The position numbers and the translations under genes are program-made. 64,000 bases of DNA from DATFTF01 sp963825175 (GTDB lineage Bacteria > Acidobacteriota > Thermoanaerobaculia > UBA5066 > Gp7-AA6): the NCBI GenBank assembly GCA_963825175.1, contig CAWGSA010000002.1, forward strand, positions 992,001 through 1,056,000. Reading direction: 5' to 3'. Shown piece after piece: positions 49,943 to 61,118 of the stretch (positions are counted from its first letter, which is position 1; every line of letters starts with the position of its first letter). Below the pieces are notes generated by a model. It was not told where the DNA came from. It made no database searches and worked only from the letters and a program-made list of their open reading frames with translations.

Positions 49943-52900
49943 CTATCCTTTCGCCGGGGCCGCCTCCGGCGTCGGGAGCGGCTGGTCGATGGTCAGGCCG
50001 GAAAGCTGCTCGTAGTGCCGGAACTGGCGTTCGGCCTCGCGCTGAGCGGCGGCGGCGAGCTGCCGCGCCCGGTCGGTCCCCAGCCTTTCCAGGATCCGAA
50101 ACCGGTTCTCGTTCTTCATGTATTGCTCGACGCGGATCTTCGGCCGCGCCGAATCGAGCTGGAACGGCGGCTGTGCGGCCTCGACCCGCCGAGGGTCGAA
50201 CCGGTACAGGGGCCAGACGCCGCTGTCGACGGCGAGTTTCTGCTGCTCGGTTCCGAACGCCATGTCGTAGCCGTGGGCGATGCAGTGACTATAGGCGATG
50301 ATCAGGGACGGGCCGGGGTACGACTCGGCCTCCAGGAACGCCTTGACCGTCTGATGGTCCTTGGCGCCGAAGGCGATGCGCGCGACGTAGACGTGGCCGT
50401 AGCTCATCGCCATGAGGCCGAGGTCTTTCTTGGAAAGCTCCTTGCCGGCGGCGGCGAACTTGGCGGCGGCCCCCAGCGGCGTGGCCTTGGACTGCTGCCC
50501 TCCGGTGTTGGAGTAGACCTCGGTGTCGAGCACCAGGACGTTGACGTCCCGTCCGGAAGCGAGAACGTGATCGAGGCCGCCGTAGCCGATGTCGTAGGCC
50601 CAGCCGTCCCCGCCCACGATCCACACGTTCTTGCGGACCAGGTAGTCGGCCACGAGGCCGAGGCGCGCCGCGTCGGCGTCGTTTCTTGCCGCGAGCCGCG
50701 TCTTCAGATCGACGACCCGCGACCGCTGCGCGGCGATCCCGGACTCGGTGGACTGGTCGGCGGCCAGGAGCTCGTCCACCAGCGTCTGGGGGAGGCTCGA
50801 GCCCAGGCGGAGAACGAGATCGCGCGCGGTGTCGCGGTGGCTGTCGACCGCCAGGCGCATGCCCAGGCCGAACTCCGCGTTGTCCTCGAAGAGAGAGTTC
50901 GACCACGCCGGGCCGCGGCCGTCGCGGTTGGTCGTATAGGGCGTGGTGGGGAGGTTGCCGCCGTAGATCGAGCTGCACCCCGTGGCGTTGGCGATGAGCG
51001 TCCGGTCGCCGAAGAGCTGCGTCAGGAGCTTGATGTAGGGCGTTTCGCCGCAGCCGGCGCAGGCTCCGGAGTACTCGAAGAGGGGCTGGAAGAACTGGGT
51101 CGACTTGACGTCGAGCACCCGCGGCTTGGTGCGGTCGGGCTCGGGCAGGTCCAGGAAGAAGGCGTAGTTGTCGCGCTCCGCGTCGCGCAGCGGCGCCTGC
51201 GGCGCCATGTTGATCGCCTTGCGTTTGGGGTTGGACTTGTCCTTGGCCGGGCAGAACTGAACGCACAGCGTGCAGCCGGTGCAGTCCTCCGGCGCGACCT
51301 GGACGGTGTACTTGTGGCCGGCGTAGTCGGCGGCGCGGAAGTCCATTGACTTGAAGGTCGGCGGAGCGCCGGCCAGGTTCGAGGGCTCGTAGACCTTGAC
51401 GCGGATCGCGGCGTGCGGGCACACCAGCGCGCACTTGTTGCACTGGATGCAGAGGGGCTCTTCCCACACCGGGATTTCCGACGCGATGTTGCGCTTCTCC
51501 CACCGGCTGGTGCCCACGGGCCAGGTTCCGTCGACGGGAAAGGCCGAGACCGGCAGGCGGTCTCCGTGGTTGGCGATCATGACCGCGGTGACCCCCTGCA
51601 CGAAGTCGGGCGCCTCGGCCGAGACGATCGGCGGCCGGCCGTGCTTCGCTGTGACCGCGGAGGGAACCGTGACGTCCTGGAGCTCGGCCCGGGCGCGGTC
51701 GACGGCCTCGAAGTTGCGGCGGAGGACCTCGCCCCCCTTCTTGCCGTAGGTGTCCTCGATCGTTTCCTTGATCTTCGCCTGAGCGGTCTCGACGGGCAAG
51801 ACCCCGGTGATGGCGAAGAAGCAGGTCTGCATGATCGTGTTGATGCGTCCCTTCAAGCCGATTTCCTTCGCCAGCCGATAGGCGTCGATGACGTGGAATC
51901 GGATCCGCTTGGTCACGATCTGCTCCTGGACCTCGCGGGGAAGGTGGTCCCAGACATCCTGCGCGGAATACGGAGAATTGAGCAGAAAATCGGCTCCCTC
52001 CCGGGCCTGTTCCAGCACGTCGTAGCGGTGGACGAACTCGAACTGGTGGCACGCGACGAAGCTCGCCTTGCGGACGAGGTAAGAGGAGCGGATGGGGCCG
52101 GGGCCGAAGCGCAGGTGGGAGATCGTCACGGCGCCGGACTTCTTCGAGTCATAGACGAAGTAGCCCTGCGCGTCGTGCGGCGTCTCTTCGCCGATGATCT
52201 TGATGGTGTTCTTGTTGGCGCCGACGGTCCCGTCCGAGCCCAGGCCGTAGAAGACCGCCCGCACCATCTCGTCCGGCTCGATGTCGAAGTCGGCGTCGAC
52301 GGGGAGGGAAGTGCCGGTGACGTCGTCTACGATCCCGACGGTGAAATGGTTGCGGGGCGCCGGGCGCAGAAGCTCCTCGAAGACGGCCCGGACCATGGCC
52401 GGATCGAACTCCTTGGACGACAGGCCATAGCGCCCGCCGACGACGCGGGGCATTTCGCCCATCCGTTGCCCGTCGCGGGCCTCCGACCAGCGCCGTGACG
52501 ACGTCCTGGTACAAGGGCTCGCCCACGGACCCCGGTTCCTTGGTTCGATCGAGCACGGCGATCGAGCGGACCGACGCCGGGAGCGCCGCCGAGAAGCTCG
52601 CGATGTCGAACGGCCGGTAGAGGCGGACCTTGATCAGGCCGACTCTCTCTCCTCGCGCCAGCATCCACGCGACCGTTTCCTGCGCGACCTCTGCGCCCGA
52701 GCCCATGAGCACGAGGACGCGCTCGGCTTGCGGATGGCCGACGTAGTCGAAGAGCCGGTAGGACCGGCCTGTAGACTTCCGCAAAGCGCCGCATCACGTC
52801 TTTCGACGATTCCCGGCGCGGCCAGGTAGAAGGGATTGCAGGCCTCGCGGGCCTGGAAGAAGACGTCCGGGTTCTGCGCCGTGCCGCGCAGCACCGGGCG

Positions 52901-53536
52901 GTCCGGAGTGAGCGCGCGGCGGCGGTGCGCGGCCACGAGCTCCTCGTCGACGAGCGACCGCAGGTCGTCGTCGGAGAGAGGCGCGATCTTGGAGATCTCG
53001 TGGGAGGTGCGGAAGCCGTCGAAGAAGTGGAGGAACGGAATCCGCGACTCGAGCGTCGCGGCGTGAGCGATCGCGGCGAAGTCGTGCGCCTCCTGCACCG
53101 AACCGGAGGCCAGGAGCGCCAGGCCCGTCTGGCGGCAGGCCATCACGTCGGAATGGTCTCCGAAGATCGAGAGCGCGTGGGTGGCCACCGTCCGCGCCGC
53201 CACGTGGAGGCAGAACGGCGTCAGCTCGCCGGCAATCTTGTAGAGGTTGGGAATCATGAGGAGGAGGCCCTGCGACGCCGTGAATGTCGTCGAAAGCGCT
53301 CCGGCCTGAAGCGCGCCGTGGACGGCTCCCGCCGCCCCGGCTTCCGACTGCATCTCGACCACTTTGGGGACGGCGCCCCAGATGTTCGTCTTCCCCTCGG
53401 ACGACCATTCGTCGGCCAGCTCGCCCATGGCGGAGGAGGGCGTGATCGGATAAATGGCGATGACTTCGCTCAAGCGGTGCGCCACCGACGCAGCCGCCTC
53501 GTTCCCGTCCAGCGTGACCCTTTTTTCGGATGACAT
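49943..53536 (-). CDS. nifJ: Pyruvate:ferredoxin (flavodoxin) oxidoreductase, two compensating frameshifts
   Basis: About 1,190 residues from ATG 53536. Domain I holds VIAIYPITPSSAMGELADEW. A middle part (LVLMGSGAEVAQETVAWMLA) lies in another frame between about 52770 and 52460. The C-part then has CIQCNKCALVCPHAAI and CTGCTLCVQFCPA ([4Fe-4S] pair), a third cluster start ACAGCGETPYIKLL and TPP-binding GGDGWAYDIGYGG. Length and domain order are normal, so the enzyme would be whole if two indels are corrected. It oxidises pyruvate to acetyl-CoA and reduced ferredoxin. Confidence 0.87.
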
Positions 53537-53679
53537 GTCGGACACGTTAGGGCGCGCTTCGGGACGGGGGAATGATGTATCTGCATCAAACGCCTCTCGG
53601 CGGCCGGGCCGATCCAGCGGGCCGCCAGGGCTTCGGGGACCGTCGGAGAAGGACCGCGGAGGCAGGCCGAAACGGTCGG

Positions 53680-54435
53680 TCAGGTCGACGCGGGATCGCC
53701 GGATGCGCTCGGTGCGCGGCTCCCGCCGTCCAAGCGACCGAGCAGCCGGAGGAGTCCGTCGAGGATCGTCAACGGGTGGGGCGGGCAGCCGGGGATGTAG
53801 AGATCGACGGGTATGTCCGGGGGAACACCGCCCTGCGACGACGCGGCTCCGGCGAAGGGGCCGCCGGTCAAGGCGCACGCGCCCACCGCGATCACGATCT
53901 TCGGCGCCGGGGACCGCGGCGTAGGTCTCGCGCAGCGCGAGCTCCATGTTCGTCGTCACCGGGCCGGTCACGACGATCCCGTCGGCGTGGCGCGGCGACG
54001 CCACGAACTGGATTCCGAAACGCCCGAGGTCGAAGACCACGTTGCCCGCCGCGGCGAGCTCGGCTTCGCAGCCGCTGCAGCCGCCCGCCGAGACCTGACG
54101 CAGCCTCAGGGAACGGCCGAAGAGCCCGCGCATGCTCTCGTCGAGCGCCGCCGCCAGCGGCGCCTCGGCCCCCGAGACGATCAGGTCCGCGCGAGACCGG
54201 GCGGCGAGGCGGTGGTCCTGTGTGTAGACGATGGCGCCCTCGGGGCACGACTTCCTCGCAGACCGGGCAGAACAGGCACGCTCCCAGGTCGATGCGCAGG
54301 GGCTCTGTCGCGATCGCCCGGGTCGGGCAGGCCTCGGCGCAGGCGCGGCAACCGTCCGGGCACCTGGAGTCGTCGAGGACCGGGCGGCCTCGGAATCGCG
54401 CCGGCAGCCGGACCCCTCTCGGAGGGAAACGTCAT
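53680..54435 (-). CDS. Ferredoxin plus HyfI/NuoB-like small subunit fusion of an Ehr-type complex (frameshifted)
   Basis: The start at ATG 54435 and two frames give CPDGCRACAEACP and CLFCPVCEEV-CP (two [4Fe-4S] sites). Then LIVSGAEAPLAAALDESMRG and the small-subunit motifs GGCSGCEAEL, ADGIVVTGPVTTNM, GACALTGGPF and IPGCPPHP, which bind the proximal cluster, follow. Breaks at about 54418, 54240 and 53905 each fit one extra base. HyfH and HyfI are usually separate; here no start lies between them, so they seem fused, with an approximate length of 250. Confidence 0.72.
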
Positions 54436-54487
54436 CGTCCGGTGTCCCTGGCGCAGCCGGGCCTTCAGCAGGCAACATCTTCGAAGA

Positions 54488-56101
54488 TCACAGGTCGTGT
54501 CCCGCATAGGAGAGGTTGAAGCTCTTGTTGCAGAGCGGAAAGTCGGAGATCTGATTGCCTCGCAGGGCCATCGTCAGCCCGAACCAGTTGTGGAAAGACG
54601 GGTCGACGATCTTGTAACCGGCGAGCCGCCCGTCGGCCGACGTGACAGCGACGTGCGCGATTTCGCCGCGCCAGCCCTCGACCATCGACACGGCGAGGCT
54701 GTCGGGCGCGAGGGCCTGGACAGATTGGTCGGGGCCGGAGTTTCGTGCGCCGCCACGGCGACGGAAAGAGATTCCGGCGGAAGCTCGTTGAGCTGCTCCC
54801 GAAGGAAGATCTGGGACCGCTGCGTCTCGAGCCATCGCACGAGGGCGCGCGCCATCACGTCTCCGGACTCGACACGGGCCACCGGAATGTGGGCGAAGCG
54901 GAAGATGCCGAACGGGTGATCGCGCCGCACGTCCCGATCACAGCCGCTGGCGCGGGCGACCGGACCGACCAGACCGAGCTCTTGCGCGGTCTCGCGCGTC
55001 ACGACGCCGGTGTGCTCGAAGCGCGAGCCGACGGACGGCGAATCGAACGTGACCTGCGCCGTGTCCCTGAGGTCCCGCTCCGCCGCGGCCAGGCGCAGCG
55101 AGGAAATCCTCTCGCTGTGCGGCGGAGAGGCCGAAGCGAACCCCGCCCGGTTGGAGAAGACCCCTCCCGAAACGGTTTCCGGAGAGCTCCAGGAGAAGGT
55201 TCAAGAACTCGCCCCGGAGGCGCCCGAACCACGACGCGCCCGGCAGAAAGCCGATGTCGTTGCAGAGCGAGCCCAGGTCGCCGACGTGGTTGGACAGACG
55301 CTCCAGCTCCAGCGCGATCCCGCGCACGGCGTGGGCATAGAGCGGCGGCTCGACGTCGGCCAGCGTCTCGATGGCCTGACAGTGGGCGAGCGCGTGGCCC
55401 ACGGCGGTGTCCCCGGCGATCGATTCCGCGATCGCCAGGCGCCGTGCTGGAGCGGACCGCAGAAGAAGCTCCTGCGCTCCGCGGTGCTGGTAGCCGAGCT
55501 GGATCTCGAGGTGGTAGAACGATCTCGCCCTGGCACTGAAAGCGGAAGTGGCCGGGCTCGATGATGCCCGCGTGCACGGGCCCGACCGCGACCTCGTGGA
55601 TCCCCGATCCTTCGACGCGAAAAAACGGATGGGGCTCGGCGCTCTTTGCGCCGTCGGTCCGGGTCTCGAGGTCCGCATGACGGCGCAGGGGCTTCAACCA
55701 GGGATGCCCGTCGGGGTGGATCCCGTGATCTTCGAGCGATCTCGCGCTCGAATGCCTGCGCCTGGGGGATCTCGGTCGAGAGGGCCGGATAGCTCCGGCT
55801 CTTGGGGACGGGCGTCTTCGAGCAGGCCCACGGTTCCTCGGGCATCGTCCGCCAGCACCGCGAGGATTTCCTGCCCTTGCTCCGAGTCTCGCTTCTCAGC
55901 CGGCAGGATGCACAGGGCAACGAGTCGACCACCCCGCGAGCAGATGTCGACGCAATATCTCCGAAAGGAGCCAAGGACAACCTCCGGGACGTCCACTCGC
56001 CGAATGGCCGAGCCGCTCCTGGTCCAGAGGGGCGAAGCAATGGTGGGCGCCATCGCTCGGGGCGAGGCTCCTTTCTCGTTCGGCGTCTCTGCCACGGTCA
56101 T
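54488..56101 (-). CDS. HyfG/NuoCD-like large subunit without the NiFe L1 motif (heavily frameshifted)
   Basis: From ATG 56101 the pieces run in order: a NuoC-like part (RYCVDICSRGGRLVALCILP), GIIEPGHFRFQCQGEIV, YHLEIQLGYQHRGAQELLL, RLAIAESIAGDTAVGHALAH, VRGIALELERLSNHVGDLG, DHPFGIFRFAH and finally SDFPLCNKSFNLSYAGHDL. NiFe hydrogenases need RxCGxCxxxH where this has ESIAGDTAVGH, and DPCxxC at the end where this has one Cys. At least five frame changes occur in 1.6 kb (near 55740, 55600, 55510, 55100 and 54740). Either a low-quality stretch or a decaying gene. Confidence 0.7.
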
Positions 56102-57549
56102 CCTCCCAGCATGCCGGCGGCCCGGCGCAGAGCGTCCGCCAGGATTGGAGGCAGGTAGATTCCCACCGCGAGCGCTCCGGCCGCCAGAGCCAGCGGCGGC
56201 AGGACCGAAAGCCGCGGCTCCCGAGACCGCGGCGCGCCTTCGTCGGGCCCTCCCTGGAGCATCGGGAGAAGAGTTCCGGCCATGCCCAGAAAGGCCACCG
56301 TCAAGAAAGCGACGAAGAGAACGCCGGTCCAAGCGTGGGGCCCTCTCAACGCTTCCTGAAAGATCAGGAACTCGCTCCAGAATGGTCCGAACGGCGGCAG
56401 GCCACCGATCGCGAGGAAGAGCGCCGTCATCAGGACGCCGGTCACCGGAATTCTCGCGAGCACTCCGCGCGCCTCGCGAGCGGAGGTCGTCCGGAAGACT
56501 CGAAGGACGTTGCCCGCCAGGAGGAAGAGACCCGCCTTGCAAAGGGAGTGGTTCACCGAATGAAAGATCGCGCCGTACGCCGCGGTGCCCCCGAGTCCGA
56601 CGCCGGCGGCCATGATTCCCATGTTCTCGATGCTGGAATAGGCGAAGAGACGCTTGTAGTCGCTCTGGCCCACCAGGAAAGCGCACGCGACACCCATCGA
56701 CACGAAGCCGAGGACAACGAGCAACGTTCGCGCGAACGCCGCGTCACCGGAAGCGAGGCAGACCTGGAAGAAACGCAGGATCGCCAGAAAGGCGCAGTTC
56801 AAGAGTGCTCCCGAGAGAAGGGCCGAGACGGGGGACGGAGCCTGACTATGCGTGTCCGGCAGCCAGGTGTGGAGAGGCGCGAGGCCCATCTTGGTTCCGT
56901 ATCCCACCAGCGCGAGAACGAAGGCCGCCTTGAGCCAGGGCCGCGCCATCCCGGGGGCGGCAGCCTCGAGCGTGCTGAGCGTGAGACCGGCTTGCCCGCT
57001 GGAGACTGCCGACGCCGCCACGCCCAGGCAAAAGGTTCCGAGCAGCGCCAGGGCAATTCCCACCGAGCACAGAAGGAGGTACTTCCAGGCCGCCTCCAGA
57101 GCTCCCCGGCGGCGGTAGAAATACACGAGCGGCGCGCTGGCGAGCGTCGTTCCCTCGACGGCCGCCCACATCAGGGCAAGGTTCTGGGTGACCGACACCA
57201 GGCTCATGGCCGCGAGAAACGCGAGCAGGCACGGCACGAATCGGTGCGGCGCCGCCTGCGTGTCGTGAGTGCCCTGAAGAATGTAGGGGACCGTGTAGAC
57301 CGCGACGAGAAGGAAGAGAGCGCTGGTGATCGACAGGAAAATCAGACCGATCACGTCGAGCTGCAGGAGCGTTCCGAAGGTCTTCGACGGAGCGCCGGCC
57401 CAAAGAACCGCTGTCGCCGCGAAATGAAGCAGCGCTCCTCCCAGGAGGATGCCGAGGCCGACGCGAAGATCTTTGACCGCGAGCGCCAGGAGCGCCAGTG
57501 CGGCCGGCGCAAGAACAAGGAAGGGCAGAAGCCACGTCATCCCCGTCAA
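56098..57549 (-). CDS. HyfF/NuoL-like proton-translocating membrane subunit
   Basis: A 483-residue protein with about 13-14 membrane helices and an intact frame. The antiporter-family Glu lies in LMWAAVEGTTLASAPLVYF and the pumping-site Lys in GYGTKMGLAPLHTWLPDTHS. YKRLFAYSSIENMGIMAAGV and FHSVNHSLCKAGLFLLAG are the conserved later helices. It is one of two large antiporter subunits (with the HyfB-like protein) that couple electron flow to ion export. Four-base overlaps on both sides show coupling. Confidence 0.85.
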   Translation of the reverse strand: MTGMTWLLPFLVLAPAALALLALAVKDLRVGLGILLGGALLHFAATAVLWAGAPSKTFGTLLQLDVIGLIFLSITSALFLLVAVYTVPYILQGTHDTQAAPHRFVPCLLAFLAAMSLVSVTQNLALMWAAVEGTTLASAPLVYFYRRRGALEAAWKYLLLCSVGIALALLGTFCLGVAASAVSSGQAGLTLSTLEAAAPGMARPWLKAAFVLALVGYGTKMGLAPLHTWLPDTHSQAPSPVSALLSGALLNCAFLAILRFFQVCLASGDAAFARTLLVVLGFVSMGVACAFLVGQSDYKRLFAYSSIENMGIMAAGVGLGGTAAYGAIFHSVNHSLCKAGLFLLAGNVLRVFRTTSAREARGVLARIPVTGVLMTALFLAIGGLPPFGPFWSEFLIFQEALRGPHAWTGVLFVAFLTVAFLGMAGTLLPMLQGGPDEGAPRSREPRLSVLPPLALAAGALAVGIYLPPILADALRRAAGMLGG

Positions 57550-58199
57550 CCCCTGAGAGTCGAGAGCAGTTCGGTGTCGATGTGCTCGAACTCGCGGCTG
57601 ATGTGATTGATCGCGATGCCCATTACGAAGACGCCCACGAGCAAGTCCAAAAGGATCCCCAGTTCGACCGCAAACGGGACCTGCTCGACCAGTGTCTGGC
57701 CGAATATGAAGATGCCGTTTTCCAGCATCAGGTAACCCACGACCTGAGTGACCGCCTTCCGACGGCTGACCAGGACCAGGAATCCGACGAGCACCGTCGC
57801 GAAGGCCATGGGAACGAGCAGGGGCGTCGGCGCAGGCCTGGGCAGAACGAGAACTGTGCCGAGCCAGAAAGAGAACCCCACCAGCGCCGCCGCGATGAGG
57901 AGGGAAAAGTGCAGGCTGATGAAAGGCTCGGCCTCGCGGCGCACATTGGCCTCGCGAATCGCACGGGACAGCAAGAGCGGGATGACGATGGCCTTGACGA
58001 CCAGCGCTCCCAGGCTCATCAGCGCGACGGGTACCAGGTGCCGGTCGAGCGACGGGCCCCAGAGCGCGAGCGGCAAGAGCGCGAGCGCCACGCCCTGCAG
58101 CGCCGAGGCCCGCACGCAGCTCGTCAGGCGGCTGGTGGCGACGATGGAGACGGAAAGCGCGGTCACGACCAGAAGCAGAAAATCCGCGTAACCGCTCAT
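57546..58199 (-). CDS. HyfE/NuoK-like membrane subunit
   Basis: A 217-residue protein with six to seven helices. VTQVVGYLMLENGIFIFG holds the membrane Glu characteristic of HyfE/MrpC-NuoK-like subunits, and ELGILLDLLVGVFVMGIAI follows. It overlaps the HyfC-like gene by 4 bases upstream and the HyfF-like gene by 4 downstream. Confidence 0.82.
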   Translation of the reverse strand: MSGYADFLLLVVTALSVSIVATSRLTSCVRASALQGVALALLPLALWGPSLDRHLVPVALMSLGALVVKAIVIPLLLSRAIREANVRREAEPFISLHFSLLIAAALVGFSFWLGTVLVLPRPAPTPLLVPMAFATVLVGFLVLVSRRKAVTQVVGYLMLENGIFIFGQTLVEQVPFAVELGILLDLLVGVFVMGIAINHISREFEHIDTELLSTLRG

Positions 58200-59120
58200 G
58201 GCGCGCCCCGGTAGAAGAGAGCGGCCAGGCCGATGGCGGCGAGCACGGCCGCCCCGACCAGGAACTGCGGCACCCGCGGGAGCCTCAACCGAGCCATGAC
58301 CGATTCGACAACGCCCACGAGCACCGCGACGGCGATCTCGCCGGCGCAGAGCAAGGCGGCGCCCTGCCATCCGCCGCCGGCGGGGATCGGCAAGAGAATA
58401 TGGGTGAGAAGCGCTCCGATCACGAAGAGCTTGACGGCGCTGCCGTAGAGACACGAACGCGAGGTCAGGGCCCCCGTGATCGAGCACCATGACCTCGTGG
58501 ACCATCGTCAGCTCGAGGTGGGTGTTGGGGTCGTCCACGGGGATGCGGGAATTCTCCGCAAGGAGGACGGCGAACAGCGAGAGCGCCGCGGCCAGATAGG
58601 TCGGATGTTCGAATCCCCACGTCGCCCACGGCAGCTGCCGGAACGCATCCCCGAAGGTCGCGCTCCGGGCGGGGATGCAGAGGATTGCGACCGAGAGAAA
58701 GAGCGCGGGCTCCGCCAGCGCCGAGAACGCGGCCTCGCGACTGGCCCCCATTCCTTCGAAGCTCGAACCGGTGTCCAGGGCGGCGGCCATGGTGAAGAAC
58801 CGACCGAGGCCGAGCAGATAGGCAAAGAGGACGACGTCTCCAGGAAAGCCGAGAGGCGAAGCGTTGGCGGCCAGGGGCAGCACCAGGCCGGCGCACAGCA
58901 CGGCGGCGAGCGAGACGATCGGTCCGGCGCGGAAAATCCAGGTCGTGGTGCGGCTGTAGACGGCGCCTTTCCGAAGCAATTTCCAGACATCGCTGTACGG
59001 CTGGAGAAGGGGCGGGCCAAGCCTTCCCGCGAACCAGGCCTTCGTCTTGTTGATCACGCCCGGGAGCAGCGGCGGCACGAGCAGAAGAAGTGCCAGGTGA
59101 ATCCCGAGGTTCCACATCAT
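58196..59120 (-). CDS. HyfC/NuoH-like membrane subunit (one frameshift)
   Basis: From ATG 59120 the N-part reads FAGRLGPPLLQPYSDVWKLL and continues through AENSRIPVDDPNTHLELTMV and HEVMVLDHGGPDLAF, all signature segments of HycD/HyfC/NuoH at the quinone or ion channel junction. At about 58465 the frame changes and IGALLTHILLPIPAGG and two more helices run to 58196. A single indel in the run GGGCCCCC probably causes it. Expected length about 305 residues. Confidence 0.8.
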
Positions 59121-59121
59121 G

Positions 59122-61113
59122 TCACCGTCCCGTTCCCGTGAGCTGCCAGACCAGGAGCGCGACCAGGGTCACGGCGATGTAGACGAGATAGAGCTGGAGG
59201 CGGCCCTGCTGGATCGCATGGAGCCGGGAAAGCGCCCGAACCACGCGCCGGACCGCGGGCAAGAGGATCCGCTCGCCGGCCATGTCGCCCAGGTGCTCTT
59301 CATAGTGGGCCGCGGCAGGAAAATACCCATCGGGGCCCTGTTGGTCGATGCGCGAGTGGATCACCGGCGTGAACAGCGCGAGGATCGGCTGCGCGAAGGA
59401 GGCCGCGGTGTACTGCATTCGAGGGGTGCCCGCCGCGTAGCCGCAGCCCCATGTCGCCCCCCGCGAGACCGACCGGCCGCGAAGGAGGGCCAGGCGGACC
59501 AGTCCGAGCAGCAGAACGAGAGCCGAGGAGCACGACGCTCACTCGCGTGATTGCGGAAAGCGCTGCGGCGTTGGGAAACGCGTCCGACTTTTTTCCTGAG
59601 AAACATCGCCGCCGGCGCGATGACCTGCATGACTCCCGCCGGCCAGAGTCCGATCGCGAAGCACAGGAGCGCCCCTAAAAGCATCGGCGCTCGCATCAGG
59701 GTCCCGGCTTCGTGGGCCTTCGAGGCAGCCTCCGTGCGGGGCTCGCCCAGGAAAACGACGCCGAATGCCTTCACGAAGCACGTCGGCGGCCAGCCCCCCG
59801 ATGAGCGCCAGCGCCGGAACCACGGCAAGCGCCCAAACGGCCCATCTGGTTGGGAAGATCGCCCCGCCCCGGAACGCGCCGATGTAGATCAGCCACTCGC
59901 TGACGAAGCCATTGAGCGGCGGCAGACCGCAGATGGCGACGGAACCGACGAGAAACGTCGCGGCTGTCGTTGGCATGCGGCGGGAGAGGCCACCGAGGCT
60001 ATCGATGTCCCGCGTACCGGTGCCGTGAAGGACGCTGCCGGCTCCCTGAAAAAGAAGACCCTTGAAGAGCCCGTGGTTCAGAACATGGAGCAGAGCTCCC
60101 GCGAAGCCCAGGAAGGCGACGGAAGGGTTTCCCTGGCTCTGCCCCAGGAGACCAAGGCCAATGCCCAGAGCAATGATGCCGATGTTCTCGACGCTGTGGT
60201 AGGCCAGGAGACGCTTGAGGTCGTGCTGGGCGAGGGCATGGAGCACGCCGGCCACCCCGGAAACGGCTCCGATGGCGATCAGGATAGCGCCCCACCAGAC
60301 CGGCGGCGGCCCGAGGAACGGAAGAATTCGGAGCAGCCCATAGATCCCCATCTTGATCATCACGCCCGACATCACGGCGGAGACGTGACTCGGCGCGGCC
60401 GGGTGCGCGTCGGGGAGCCAGATGTGCATCGGCCAGAAGCCGGCCTTGGTCCCGAACCCGACCACGGCGAGCAGGAAGCCAGGCGTCGCGATGGCCGGCG
60501 CCGCCTTGCCGGCGGTTGCCAGAACATCGAAATCGTACGTGCCCGATCCCCGTCCGAGGACGGCGATCAGCACGAAGAGGAAGACGACGCCGAGCTGGGA
60601 CGCGATCAGGTACGTCGTTCCCGCGCGGCGGACGTCCTCGCGCTCGCTCTCGAAGGTGACCAGGAAGAATGAGGTCAACGACATGACCTCCCAGGCCAGG
60701 AGAAACAGAATGCCGTCGCGGGCGATCGCGACGACCGCCATGGAGGCGACGAGAAGGTTGTAGAAGAAAACCGCCGGCGCGAGGCGGCGCTTTCCGAGGT
60801 CGGCACGCAGGTATCCGGCGCCGTAGATCGCCGACAGGCCGGACACCAGGAAGACGCAGACCAGGAAGAACGAGGAAAGCGGGTCGAGCGCGACGTGGAG
60901 CTCTCCCACCGGCAGCGGCCAGGCCGCTCGCAGCGCGCTCTGCGAGCCTGCGATCAGCGCAGAAAGGGCCGCCGAAAGACCAGCGGCGCAAGAGAGCGCG
61001 GCTCCGGCGGTGCCGATCCACAGCGCGGCTCGGTCGCAACGGCCCGACAGGGCGGCGGCGAGCCCGCTCCCGCAAAGGAGAGCGATCGAAAGCAGAACGA
61101 TCTCGAGCTGCAC
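59122..61113 (-). CDS. HyfB/NuoL-M-like membrane subunit (C-terminal frameshifts)
   Basis: About 660 residues. ILFLLAWEVMSLTSFFLVTF has the functional Glu and GFGTKAGFWPMHIWLPDAHP the Lys. LKRLLAYHSVENIGIIALGI and LHVLNHGLFKGLLFQGAG follow. After about 59780 the sequence passes through two other frames (AFGVVFLGEPRTEAASKAHE; RGGHP) and returns to frame with MQYTAASFAQPILALFTPVI and one last helix to 59122. HyfB proteins carry exactly this C-terminal RMQYTASSFAQP segment, so the gene is full length apart from indels. Confidence 0.8.
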
Positions 61114-61118
61114 CGGGC

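Noticed and set aside
49400..51349. 649-codon plus-strand open frame opposite POR and the DHOD-like gene
   Set aside because: Antisense shadow of two strongly recognised genes; composition is biased and no motif is present.
53680..61113. Functional NiFe hydrogenase (formate hydrogenlyase type)
   Set aside because: The large subunit lacks the L1 CxxC and has only one Cys at the C-terminal motif, and no maturation genes are nearby.
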